Shown here one piece after another: positions 43,408 to 51,429 of a stretch of DNA of 64,000 nt. The notes beneath the pieces were generated by a model. The model was not told where the DNA came from. It did not search any database and was given only the letters and a program-made list of their open reading frames with translations. The translations under genes and the position numbers were made by a program. Location of the stretch: NCBI GenBank assembly GCA_963798195.1, contig CAWCSF010000001.1, positions 186,001 to 250,000 of the forward strand. The letters run 5' to 3'. How positions within the stretch are numbered: the stretch's first letter is position 1; every line of letters starts with the position of its first letter. The stretch is from CAVSRC01 sp963798195 (GTDB lineage Bacteria > Pseudomonadota > Alphaproteobacteria > Rhizobiales > Kaistiaceae).

Positions 43408-45802
43408 GGTCGCCCATGCCGCCGCCTCCTACGGCAAGCACATCGCGCTCGCCGACGTCGATCTGCATGTCGATGGCGGCGAGATCGTTGTGATTCTTGG
43501 CGCAAATGGCGCCGGCAAGAGCACGCTGCTCCGTGTCATCTCCGGTCTCGTGCCGTTGCTTCCGGGCGGGTCGGTCACGGTCGGCAGCCGCGAACTCACC
43601 GTGCTGCCGCCCCACGAGATCGTCGAGGCCGGCGTCGCGCTGGTGCCGGAGGGCAGGGGCATCTTCGGCGACCTCACCGTGCGCGAGAATCTTCAGCTCG
43701 GCGCCTATGCCCGCCGCGCGCGCCATTCCGAGAAGAAGAACCTCGAGCGCGTGCTGGAACTCTTCCCACGTCTCGAAGAGCGCTTCGCGCAGGCCGCGCG
43801 CACCATGAGCGGCGGCGAGCAGCAAATGGTGGCCATCGGTCGCGCCATGATGTCGTCGCCGGAATTCCTGCTCCTCGACGAGCCGTCGCTCGGCCTGTCG
43901 CCGCTGCTCGCGCATGAGCTCTTCGAGTCGCTGCTGGAGGTGCGCAAGACCGGCGTCGGCATCCTGCTGGTGGAGCAGAACGCCAAGCAGAGCCTGCGCA
44001 TCGCCGATCGCGGCTACCTCATCGAGACCGGCCGCATCGTCGGCCATGGCGAGGCGCGCGACCTCACCGCCAATCCCGCCGTGCGCGAGGCCTATCTCGG
44101 CGTCGGCGGTGTGCATGAGCCGATCGTTATCGACGCTGAAGACGCCAACGGCACGGACCTTAACCTCCCCCTTGAGGGGAGGTCGGCCTCCGACCGAGCG
44201 GAGCAATCGGCGACGCCGATTTCGGGAGGGGGGAATGGCGCCGTTTCCCCACCGTTGCCGCCGGCCCGCCGCCTTTCCGCTTCCGCGCAAGCGGAGAATG
44301 TCATTGTGCCTTCGGGCAGGACGAACAAGATCAACCCCGTGGAGGGAAGTCCCATGTTTCACACCAAGCTGATCATTGCCGATCGCGACGTCGCCGCCGG
44401 CGGCGACCGCACCTTCGACCGGCTCGATCCCGTCACCGGCGACATCGCCACCCGCGCCGCCGCAGCCTCGGTCGGCGATGCCAGTCGCGCCGCCGATGCC
44501 GCCGCCGCGGCTTTCCCGGAGTGGTCGGGCACCAATGCCGGCGAGCGCCGCCGCCTGCTCAACAAGGCTGCCGACATCCTCCAGTCGAAGGCGGACGATT
44601 TCGCCGAAGCCGTCGTCGCCGAGACCGGCAGCCCGGCGCACTGGTCGCATTTCAATGTCGGCCTCGCCGCCGACATGATCCGCGAGGCCGCCGCCATGAC
44701 CACGCAGATCACCGGCGAGGTCATCCCGTCCAACCGGCCGGGCTCCATGGCTTTCGCCATCCGCGAGGCGGTCGGCGTCATCCTCTCGATCGCGCCGTGG
44801 AACGCGCCGATCATCCTCGGCGTCCGCTCGGTCGCCATGCCGCTCGCCTGCGGCAACACCGTCGTGTTCAAGTCGTCCGAGAAATGCCCGCGCACACACG
44901 CGCTCATCGTCGAGTCCTTCCGCGAGGCAGGCTTGCCGAAGGGCGCCATCAACCTCGTCAGCAACGCGCCCGAAGACGCCCACAAGGTCGTCGAGGCGCT
45001 GATTGCCCATCCCAAGGTCCGCCGCATCAATTTCACCGGCGCTACCAAGGTCGGCCGCATCATCGCCGAGACCGCCGGGCGCTACCTCAAGCCCGTGCTG
45101 CTTGAGCTTGGCGGCAAGGCGCCGCTCATCATCCTCGACGATGCCGATATCGACGAGGCCGTGAACGCCGCCGCCTTCGGCGCCTTCGCCAATGCCGGCC
45201 AGATCTGCATGTCGACCGAGAAGATCGTCATCGAGAACCGCATCGCCGACGCCTTTCTCGCCAAGTTCGCCGCCAAGGCCAACGCGCTGCCCGCCGGCGA
45301 TCCGCGCGGACACGTCGTGCTCGGCTCGTGCATCACGGCGGAAGCCGCGGCCCGCGTCGGCGAACTCATCAAGGACGCGGTCGGCAAGGGCGCCAGGGTG
45401 CTCGCCGGCGGCCCAAGTGACAATTCCATCATGAAGGCGACCGTGGTCGACAAGGTCACGCCGGCCATGCGCCTCTACGAGGAGGAGTCCTTCGGCCCGG
45501 TGGTCAGCGTCGTCCGCGTCGACGGCGACGAGGAGGCGATCCGCGTCGCCAACGACACCGAGTATGGCCTCTCCGCCTCGGTCTACTCGAAGGATATCGC
45601 CCGCGCGCTGAAGGTCGCCAAGCGCATCGAGTCCGGCATCTGCCACATCAACGGCCCGACCGTGCATGACGAGGCGCAGATGCCCTTCGGCGGCACCAAG
45701 TCGAGCGGCTACGGCCGCTTCGGTGGCAAGGCTGCCATCGACGAGTTCACCGAGATGCGCTGGATCACCATCCAGACCGAACCGATGCACTATCCGTTCT
45801 GA
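43394..45802 (+). CDS. livF: LivF ATPase, reading frame continuous with aldehyde dehydrogenase
   Basis: ATG at 43394 gives MPLLRVAHAAASYGKHIAL, a LivF ATPase with Walker A LGANGAGKST, signature TMSGGEQQMVAIGRAM, Walker B FLLLDEPSLGLSP and switch LLVEQNAKQSL. The normal LivF end is near residue 240 (about 44114, AYLGVGGVHE). No stop codon follows. The frame runs through about 80 low-complexity residues, partly encoded by the REP-like element at 44162, into the aldehyde dehydrogenase, giving 802 residues. Whether the product is a true fusion, or LivF lost its stop through insertion of the repeat, cannot be decided. The dehydrogenase has its own ribosome site at 44354. Confidence 0.85.
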   Translation: MPLLRVAHAAASYGKHIALADVDLHVDGGEIVVILGANGAGKSTLLRVISGLVPLLPGGSVTVGSRELTVLPPHEIVEAGVALVPEGRGIFGDLTVRENLQLGAYARRARHSEKKNLERVLELFPRLEERFAQAARTMSGGEQQMVAIGRAMMSSPEFLLLDEPSLGLSPLLAHELFESLLEVRKTGVGILLVEQNAKQSLRIADRGYLIETGRIVGHGEARDLTANPAVREAYLGVGGVHEPIVIDAEDANGTDLNLPLEGRSASDRAEQSATPISGGGNGAVSPPLPPARRLSASAQAENVIVPSGRTNKINPVEGSPMFHTKLIIADRDVAAGGDRTFDRLDPVTGDIATRAAAASVGDASRAADAAAAAFPEWSGTNAGERRRLLNKAADILQSKADDFAEAVVAETGSPAHWSHFNVGLAADMIREAAAMTTQITGEVIPSNRPGSMAFAIREAVGVILSIAPWNAPIILGVRSVAMPLACGNTVVFKSSEKCPRTHALIVESFREAGLPKGAINLVSNAPEDAHKVVEALIAHPKVRRINFTGATKVGRIIAETAGRYLKPVLLELGGKAPLIILDDADIDEAVNAAAFGAFANAGQICMSTEKIVIENRIADAFLAKFAAKANALPAGDPRGHVVLGSCITAEAAARVGELIKDAVGKGARVLAGGPSDNSIMKATVVDKVTPAMRLYEEESFGPVVSVVRVDGDEEAIRVANDTEYGLSASVYSKDIARALKVAKRIESGICHINGPTVHDEAQMPFGGTKSSGYGRFGGKAAIDEFTEMRWITIQTEPMHYPF
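44162..44233. repeat. REP-like palindromic element, copy 2 (inside the LivF-ALDH linker)
   Basis: AACCTCCCCCTTGAGGGGAG followed by GGTCGGCCTCCGACC and ending TTTCGGGAGGGGG. The layout matches copies at 40755 and 45839. Here it is read as coding sequence for the linker. Confidence 0.7.
44354..45802 (+). CDS. Aromatic aldehyde dehydrogenase (vanillin/benzaldehyde type)
   Basis: 482 residues from ATG 44354, which has GGAGG 8 nt upstream. It is an NAD(P)-dependent aldehyde dehydrogenase: catalytic Cys in ANAGQICMSTEKIV, general base Glu in LLELGGKAPLIIL, cofactor loop NFTGATKVGRIIAE and C-terminal HDEAQMPFGGTKSSGYGRFGG. The overall pattern is that of vanillin, salicylaldehyde and benzaldehyde dehydrogenases. 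It lies before pobA, so it probably oxidises 4-hydroxybenzaldehyde or a relative to the acid. The frame is open upstream into LivF, described separately. Confidence 0.92.
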   Translation: MFHTKLIIADRDVAAGGDRTFDRLDPVTGDIATRAAAASVGDASRAADAAAAAFPEWSGTNAGERRRLLNKAADILQSKADDFAEAVVAETGSPAHWSHFNVGLAADMIREAAAMTTQITGEVIPSNRPGSMAFAIREAVGVILSIAPWNAPIILGVRSVAMPLACGNTVVFKSSEKCPRTHALIVESFREAGLPKGAINLVSNAPEDAHKVVEALIAHPKVRRINFTGATKVGRIIAETAGRYLKPVLLELGGKAPLIILDDADIDEAVNAAAFGAFANAGQICMSTEKIVIENRIADAFLAKFAAKANALPAGDPRGHVVLGSCITAEAAARVGELIKDAVGKGARVLAGGPSDNSIMKATVVDKVTPAMRLYEEESFGPVVSVVRVDGDEEAIRVANDTEYGLSASVYSKDIARALKVAKRIESGICHINGPTVHDEAQMPFGGTKSSGYGRFGGKAAIDEFTEMRWITIQTEPMHYPF

Positions 45803-45838
45803 CCGAGGTCGATGAATGTTTGCTGTGAGACACGACCC

Positions 45839-45862
45839 AACCTCCCCCTCGAGGGGGAGGTT
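45839..45862. repeat. REP-like palindrome, copy 3
   Basis: A perfect 24-bp palindrome centred on CTCGAG: AACCTCCCCCTC pairs with its exact complement GAGGGGGAGGTT. It sits between the aldehyde dehydrogenase and pobA and is the shortest of three related elements in 5 kb. Confidence 0.75.
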
Positions 45863-45892
45863 TGACGGAGAGCGCGGCGCGGGGGACCGGAC

Positions 45893-47080
45893 GTGAGCGT
45901 CACCCGCACACAGGTGGGTATCGTCGGGTCGGGGCCCGCCGGCCTGCTCCTGGCGCATCTCCTAGCCCGGCAAGGCGTCGAGTCGATCATCGTCGAGAAC
46001 CGAAGCCGTGACTACGTGGAGAACCGGGTTCGCGCCGGGGTGCTCGAGCAGGGCACGGTCGACACGATGATCGAGGTCGGCGTGGGCGCGCGGATGCTGC
46101 GCGAGGGCCTCGTCCACGACGGTGTCGAAATCCGTTTCAATCGAGAGCGCCATCGCGTGGATTTTCCCGCGCTGACCGATGGCAAGCACATCACGGTGTA
46201 CGGCCAGGGTGAGGCGGTGAAGGACCTTATCGACGCGCGCCTCGACGCCGGCGCGCCTATCCACTTCGAGGTGGAGAGGACCAGCGTCCACGACGTCGAT
46301 GGCGGCACACCGTTGATCCGTTACCGGAAGGACGACGCGGCGCATGAGATCGCCTGCGATTTCATCGCCGGCTGTGACGGTTTCCACGGTGTTTGCCGGG
46401 AGAGCCTCCCCGAGGGAGCGATCACCGCCTACGAGCGCGTCTATCCTTATGCCTGGCTCGGCATCCTGTCGGAGTCGCCCCCGGCCGCGGACGAGGTGTG
46501 CTACTGCCACAGCGAACGCGGTTTCGCCCTGCTCTCGCTCCGCTCGCCGAGTCTCAGCCGTCACTACCTCCAGGTCGATCCCGACGAGGATATCGCCAAC
46601 TGGCCGGACGACAGAATCTGGGAGGAGCTCGAACTGCGTGCTGCCTTCGACGGCAGCGAGGGACACATTCCCGTGGGTCCGGTCCTTCAGAAAGGCATCA
46701 CGCCGATGCGGAGCTTCGTTGCCGAGCCCATGCGCCACGGCCGGCTCTTTCTCGCGGGCAACTCCGCCCATATCGTTCCGCCCACCGGCGCCAAGGGCAT
46801 GAATCTCGCCGTCGCCGATGTCCGCTATCTCAGCGAGGCGCTGGTCGCCTTCTATAAATTCGGCGACACCGCGCTGCTTGAGGGATATTCCGCGCGCTGC
46901 CTCCGGCGCGTCTGGAAGGCGCAACGTTTCTCGTGGTGGATGACCACCATGCTGCACCTTGACCCGGACGGTTCGCCTTTCGATCGTCGCCGCCAGACGG
47001 CCGAGCTCGACTACGTCACCAGCTCCGAGGCCGCCATGCGATCGCTGGCGGAGAACTACGTCGGCCTGCCGTTCGAGTAG
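45893..47080 (+). CDS. pobA: 4-hydroxybenzoate 3-monooxygenase
   Basis: 395-residue FAD monooxygenase that turns 4-hydroxybenzoate into protocatechuate. Seen are the FAD loop GSGPAGLLLAHLLARQG, the DG motif IAGCDGFHGVCRESLP, active-site Tyr in VCYCHSERGFALLSLRS, and the ends RFSWWMTTMLH and AENYVGLPFE. The usual AGDAAHIVPPTGAKG reads AGNSAHIVPPTGAKG, an Asp-to-Asn change at the FAD-ribityl contact. The start is GTG at 45893. It is the last gene of the aromatic-acid cluster. Confidence 0.95.
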   Translation: MSVTRTQVGIVGSGPAGLLLAHLLARQGVESIIVENRSRDYVENRVRAGVLEQGTVDTMIEVGVGARMLREGLVHDGVEIRFNRERHRVDFPALTDGKHITVYGQGEAVKDLIDARLDAGAPIHFEVERTSVHDVDGGTPLIRYRKDDAAHEIACDFIAGCDGFHGVCRESLPEGAITAYERVYPYAWLGILSESPPAADEVCYCHSERGFALLSLRSPSLSRHYLQVDPDEDIANWPDDRIWEELELRAAFDGSEGHIPVGPVLQKGITPMRSFVAEPMRHGRLFLAGNSAHIVPPTGAKGMNLAVADVRYLSEALVAFYKFGDTALLEGYSARCLRRVWKAQRFSWWMTTMLHLDPDGSPFDRRRQTAELDYVTSSEAAMRSLAENYVGLPFE

Positions 47081-47232
47081 CAAGCAGGCCCGCTTCAGGT
47101 TCCCGTCATGGAACCCGACATCCCTCAATTCTGGCCGGGTTCCGCCGCGTTTTGGGCCATTGCGTGGCGCGGAACCATCCCACGTGGAGCACGTTGCTGC
47201 GACGCTGGGCGGTCAAATGAAGGAAGTTGCAC

Positions 47233-47550
47233 ATGTACGCACCCACGCTCACCGGTATCGCCCTCGCGCTCGCCGTTGGCTTCGCCGCTGCTCCGGGCTT
47301 CGCCCAGACGGCGACCACGCCGAACTCCGACACCAAGGGTGGTCTCCAGGACGACACGGGAATGGCGACGCTCGGCGTCGACATCTCCGCCGCCGGCTCG
47401 ACGAAATCCGAAATCGACACGTTCGTCGCTGCCCTCCCGGCCGATCAGGCCGAGAAGGTGAAGACCGGTTGCGACACCGTGGTCGCCAATCAGGACAACC
47501 AGAACCCGAAGGTTCTGAGCTTCTGTCAGGCCGTCACCGGCAAGATGTAA
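47233..47550 (+). CDS. Small exported protein (105 aa), unknown function
   Basis: 105-residue protein with a clear signal peptide (MYAPTLTGIALALAVGFAAA, cleaved near GFAQ). The mature part is short and acidic with two cysteines (KTGCDTVV and LSFCQAV), possibly a disulfide. AAGGAAG precedes the ATG by 6 nt. I do not recognise a family. It follows pobA by 150 bp and faces the transglycosylase gene. Confidence 0.75.
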   Translation: MYAPTLTGIALALAVGFAAAPGFAQTATTPNSDTKGGLQDDTGMATLGVDISAAGSTKSEIDTFVAALPADQAEKVKTGCDTVVANQDNQNPKVLSFCQAVTGKM

Positions 47551-47607
47551 TGCAGACCTTTGCGGTCGGTCGGGCGGCATCATGCCGTCCGGCCGGTCGT
47601 AAACCTG

Positions 47608-48483
47608 TTACCGCCCGGCCGTCTTCGCCACGACGCAGGCACCGCCTGCCTTGCGCAATTTTGCGCAGAGCGTGTCCGCCTCCGCCCGCGACCCGAAGGG
47701 CACGCGGACTTCAGTGAACGGCGCCCGGCCTCTGCTCTTCAACACGGCACGCAGGATCATCGGCGCCTGCCCGCCGAGAAGCGACGGATAGCGTTGCTGC
47801 AAGCTCCGATAGCTTCGCATCGCGGCAGCGGTGGAAAAATTTCCCGCCACCTGAACGCCCCACGGCGCCCAGGGCGCGCTTTCCTGCGGCGTGGTTGAAA
47901 CGAGCGCCGCGCCGGCTCCGGTCGAAAGCAGCTTGGCGATGTCGTCGCACTTTCGCGGCGCGGCTTCGGTCTCGGCCGGCCCCGCCTCGCCGTCCGCCCA
48001 GTCCTCTGCCGTCCGTCCCGTGATGAAGAGAACGTAGTCCTGCGTCTCCCATGGCAGGCGCGTGGTTCCCGCGAGCCAGTCGGTCACGCGCTTTTCGCCG
48101 GCGTTGTAGGCCGCCGCCGCCAGACCGAGATTGCCGAACTGCGCTCTCAGGTCGCGCAGATAGTGAGCGGATGCCGGCAGTGCGACCGCGGGGTTGAACG
48201 GGTCCGCAAGTCCGCGCAATGCGGCCGTGCCCGGCATGAACTGCGCGATGCCCTGCGCCCCCTTCGGGCTCACCGCACCGGCGCGGAAGCGGCTCTCCTT
48301 CCAGATGAGGCGCGTGAAGAACACGACCGGCAGCTTGTGCGCGGCCGCGCTCGCGTCGATCAACTCGCACACCGTCTTTGCCGGCGCTTCCTTCTTGGCG
48401 GGCACGGACGTGAACTCGTCGGCGGCCCAGCCCGCGCCGCCGAGAGTCAGGCACAATCCGGTGAGGTACGCAGTGCGCAGCAT
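47608..48483 (-). CDS. Lytic transglycosylase (SLT) with C-terminal SPOR-like domain
   Basis: 291-residue exported murein hydrolase. Signal peptide (about 1-20, ending GAGWAA) is followed by an SLT domain with the catalytic Glu in LIWKESRFRAGAVSPKGAQGIAQFMPGTA and the conserved LAAAAYNAGEKRV. The C-terminus, from about residue 208, reads WGVQVAGNFSTAAAMRSYRSLQQRYPSLL, a SPOR-type peptidoglycan-binding repeat. The ATG at 48483 was chosen; upstream residues are not signal-like. Confidence 0.9.
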   Translation of the reverse strand: MLRTAYLTGLCLTLGGAGWAADEFTSVPAKKEAPAKTVCELIDASAAAHKLPVVFFTRLIWKESRFRAGAVSPKGAQGIAQFMPGTAALRGLADPFNPAVALPASAHYLRDLRAQFGNLGLAAAAYNAGEKRVTDWLAGTTRLPWETQDYVLFITGRTAEDWADGEAGPAETEAAPRKCDDIAKLLSTGAGAALVSTTPQESAPWAPWGVQVAGNFSTAAAMRSYRSLQQRYPSLLGGQAPMILRAVLKSRGRAPFTEVRVPFGSRAEADTLCAKLRKAGGACVVAKTAGR

Positions 48484-48511
48484 GGGCCCTCTGCATGCGT
48501 GAAGGGCGGCG

Positions 48512-48880
48512 TCAGCCCAGAGGCGCCAGGCAGGCGGCCAACGCACGCCCCAGGGCCTCCTTGGTATAGGGTTTGTCGATGACCGGAGCCCCGGGAACTA
48601 TTCTGCCAATGCCCTGACCGTATCCCGTCGCGAAAAGAAAGCGGATGCCCCGCCGTTGCAGCAACTCGGCAACAGGATCGATTCTTTCCCCGCGCAGATT
48701 AACGTCCAGCACCGCAGCATCGAAACGTTCCGCCGATGCCACCGCAAGAGCCTCGCTCAGAGTACGAGCGGGTCCGACGACGATGGCGCCAAGCTCGTTC
48801 AGCATGTCCTCCAGCATCATCGAAACGATGACTTCGTCCTCGACCACCAGAATCCGCTTTCCGGTGAATACAGAGGTCAT
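48512..48880 (-). CDS. Single-domain response regulator (receiver only)
   Basis: 122-residue receiver domain without output domain. The phosphoacceptor Asp is in FDAAVLDVNLRGE, the acidic pair in LVVEDEVIVSMMLE, the switch Thr in FLFATGYG and the Lys in VIDKPYTKE. Its ATG overlaps the kinase stop by 4 nt (ATGA at 48877-48880), so it is translated with that kinase and is its probable phosphorylation target. Confidence 0.92.
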   Translation of the reverse strand: MTSVFTGKRILVVEDEVIVSMMLEDMLNELGAIVVGPARTLSEALAVASAERFDAAVLDVNLRGERIDPVAELLQRRGIRFLFATGYGQGIGRIVPGAPVIDKPYTKEALGRALAACLAPLG

Positions 48881-50751
48881 TGCCTGATTGCACCATAGGA
48901 CGGCAGGGGTGCACTGACCCGGCAGACCACGCCCGCGGGCGCAAACTTCAGCTCAACGTCGGCGTCGAGATCGCGCGCGAGCGCATCTTCGATCAGGCGC
49001 GAGCCAAATCCCCGCCTCTTCGGATCGGTGACCAGCGGGCCGTCGGTCTCCTGCCACACGAACTCGAGCCGCGGCGATGGTGTCGTTCGCACCACCCAGT
49101 TGATGCCGACCTTTCCGTCGTCGGCCGACAAGGCGCCATACTTCCGCGCGTTCGTGCACAGTTCGTGAAGCGCCAGGCTGATCGACAGTGCGTGCTTCGC
49201 GGGCAGGTTGACGTCCATGCCATCGATGGAGATGCGCGCTTCATCGACTCCCATGGAACGGGCAGCGTCGGCAACGAGCGTCCGCAGGGATGCCGCCTGC
49301 CAGTCCGACGTGGCGAGAAGGTTGTGCGCGGTCGCGAGCGCCACGAGACGCCCCTCGAACGCCCTGAGCGCTTCCGTTTCGACAGTCGCGGAACTCTTGA
49401 ACGATTGGTGCGCCAGCGCCTGAACCACGGCAAGCGTGTTCTTCACACGGTGATTCAGTTCGGCAATGAGCAGTTCGCGCTGCGCATCGGCGCGCTTCCG
49501 CTCGCTGATGTCGACGATGCCGGCCAGGACAAATGTCCCCTCGGCCGTTGCGATTGGGCTGAGACCGATTTCAACCGGAATTTCGGCTCCGTCCTTGCGG
49601 CGCACGAAAAGGTCTCGCCCGGCTCCCATTGGCCGCGCCAGCGGTTGGTCCAGGTATCGGCGCCGGAGCCCCGGGTGGGTGGGCTGGAGCGCCAGGGGAA
49701 CGAGCTTCTCGACACTCATGCCCAGAAGCTCCTCGCGTTCGTAGCCGAAGAGCTCCTCGGCAACGGCGTTGACGAGCGTGATGCGCCCCGACCCATCGAC
49801 CATGACCATTCCGTTGGGCGCGGCCTCAACGGCGAGCCGGAATCGCTCCTCGCTGTCCCTCAGCGCTTTTTCGGCTTCGCGATTCTCGGACACATCGACG
49901 TTCACGCCGATGAGGCCAAGAAACGCTCCGCCGGCCGAAAACCGCGGGCGCGCATTCGTCTGCAAAACCCTGTACGCGCCATCGGTGTTTCGATAGCGCC
50001 CCTCGATGGTGACGTCTTTCCGCATCTGGGTTGCGGCGCCCATCGCCGCGCCGATCTCGGCCGCGTCATCCGGATGCATGGTCGTCTGCCAGTCGAAGCT
50101 TCCGAGGTCCGCATCGTCCGGCACGCCCCAGAATCTGCGGAGCATGCGATTCAGGTGCAGGCAATGCCCTTGCGCGTCGGACATCCAGATCATCACGGGC
50201 GCAAGTTCCGACATCAGCCGGAAGCGCTCTTCGGACTCCCGCAATTCGTCTTCCGTCCGTTGATGCGCCGCCGCAGCGTCAGCCCGCTCCAGGCTGAATC
50301 CGAGCTGTCGCGCGATGGTGATCGCAAGTTCGCCCTCCGCCGGGGTGAAGCTGTGTGTATCGGGGTAATAGGTCATGAACTTCCCGATCACTTTGCCGTT
50401 GGCCATGATCGGGATGAAGCCGAGGCCCCGGATTCCCTCCGCCCGTATGGCCGCCTTGATCCGGTCGGCCTCGTCGGTCCGGTCAATGTCCTCGATCAGG
50501 ATCGGTTGGGCTTCCGTGTCGCCCTTCTTCCAGGGCGTATGGCCTGCCAGGACGGAACGGTAATGGTCGGAAAGGCCGCGCCAGGCAACGAACTGCATCA
50601 CGCCGGCTTCGTCAAAGAGCAGGATCGATGCCCGGCTGCCGAGCACCGCAACCATCGCGTCCAGGGCCGCTTCGTACACGTCATTGACCGACCGCGCCCG
50701 ATAGAGGCTGTCGGTGAGCCGATAGAGGACGGCCAGTTCGGTGGTCTGCAT
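48877..50751 (-). CDS. HWE-family sensor histidine kinase with GAF and PAS domains
   Basis: 624 residues from ATG 50751. Order: GAF-like domain (about 5-165), PAS (about 185-305), PAS (about 310-435), then an HWE/HisKA_2 kinase. The phosphoaccepting His is in IAELNHRVKNTLAVVQALAHQ, the N-box in LHELCTNARKYGALS, and the family WxE triad in EFVWQETDGP. No membrane segment is seen, so a cytoplasmic signal is likely. Upstream in-frame starts exist (for example near 50868) but add no domain. Confidence 0.9.
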   Translation of the reverse strand: MQTTELAVLYRLTDSLYRARSVNDVYEAALDAMVAVLGSRASILLFDEAGVMQFVAWRGLSDHYRSVLAGHTPWKKGDTEAQPILIEDIDRTDEADRIKAAIRAEGIRGLGFIPIMANGKVIGKFMTYYPDTHSFTPAEGELAITIARQLGFSLERADAAAAHQRTEDELRESEERFRLMSELAPVMIWMSDAQGHCLHLNRMLRRFWGVPDDADLGSFDWQTTMHPDDAAEIGAAMGAATQMRKDVTIEGRYRNTDGAYRVLQTNARPRFSAGGAFLGLIGVNVDVSENREAEKALRDSEERFRLAVEAAPNGMVMVDGSGRITLVNAVAEELFGYEREELLGMSVEKLVPLALQPTHPGLRRRYLDQPLARPMGAGRDLFVRRKDGAEIPVEIGLSPIATAEGTFVLAGIVDISERKRADAQRELLIAELNHRVKNTLAVVQALAHQSFKSSATVETEALRAFEGRLVALATAHNLLATSDWQAASLRTLVADAARSMGVDEARISIDGMDVNLPAKHALSISLALHELCTNARKYGALSADDGKVGINWVVRTTPSPRLEFVWQETDGPLVTDPKRRGFGSRLIEDALARDLDADVELKFAPAGVVCRVSAPLPSYGAIRQ

Positions 50752-50942
50752 GGATATGATCGTTCTGCCGGCCCCCGCCGGCGTCTCCCAGCCCAGAACT
50801 CCATCACCGGATTGTCCCGGTGTTGGTGCGTAACCCCGGACAACGCGCTGCGCGGCAGGATGTTCCATCCCGCGGACCGTATTTTCGCTCCTCGCGGAAG
50901 CTTGCCGGAAAGTCCGCTTCAGGCTGGTCCTTGCAGCGATCG

Positions 50943-51244
50943 CTACGCCGTCGCGCCGGTCCCGATCCTGTCGGTGGCGTTCCGCAGGATCCCTTCGAAC
51001 ATCGCTGCGGCGGCGGCCATCACCATCGCGCCGAAGCTGATGAGGACGCCCATGAATACCGCGATGAGGCCGCCGCATAACACTCGTTGAGAGAGCGCGT
51101 CAGATGGCTCGCCAATAGAACGCCGCTACGGTTGTTCCCGGTCGTCTGTAGCCCAGCTTCCGTTGCGAGGCCTGCCAACGTCGGCGAAATCGCCGCGGCT
51201 GCAAGCGAAACCACAATTGAGACGATGATTGCCCAAATCCGCAT
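50943..51244 (-). pseudogene. Small two-helix membrane protein, probably frameshifted
   Basis: The ATG at 51244 has GGAGAG 6 nt upstream and gives MRIWAIIVSIVVSLAAAAIS. This frame goes on as SRYSWASSSASARW after residue 55. A second frame carries LCGGLIAVFMGVLISFGAMV and MAAAAAMFEGILRNATDRIG, a clean second helix ending at 50943. Joining the frames near 51085 by one extra base gives 100 residues, a whole number of codons. So a one-base loss is likely. No family recognised. Confidence 0.5.
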
Positions 51245-51429
51245 GTTGTCTCTCCATTAGCGCCCGACATTTTCAGGCGTGCTGGAGAAGTGCATGGGTG
51301 CACCGTCAGCGCATTCCCATTTGAGGTATCAGCGTCTATCCAACTAGAAGTCATGCAAAGTCTTCTTGATTTGCGAAAGATCTTCTGCTGTGCCACGCTC
51401 GAATATCGGTTCAAAGCGCGGACACGACG

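Noticed and set aside
43373..45958. 861-codon open frame antisense to livF and the aldehyde dehydrogenase
   Set aside because: Shadow frame opposite strongly conserved genes; its residues (Ala, Arg, Gly, Asp rich) show no family pattern.
48880..51090. 736-codon open frame antisense to the HWE kinase
   Set aside because: The kinase on the other strand has every family motif; the antisense frame has none.
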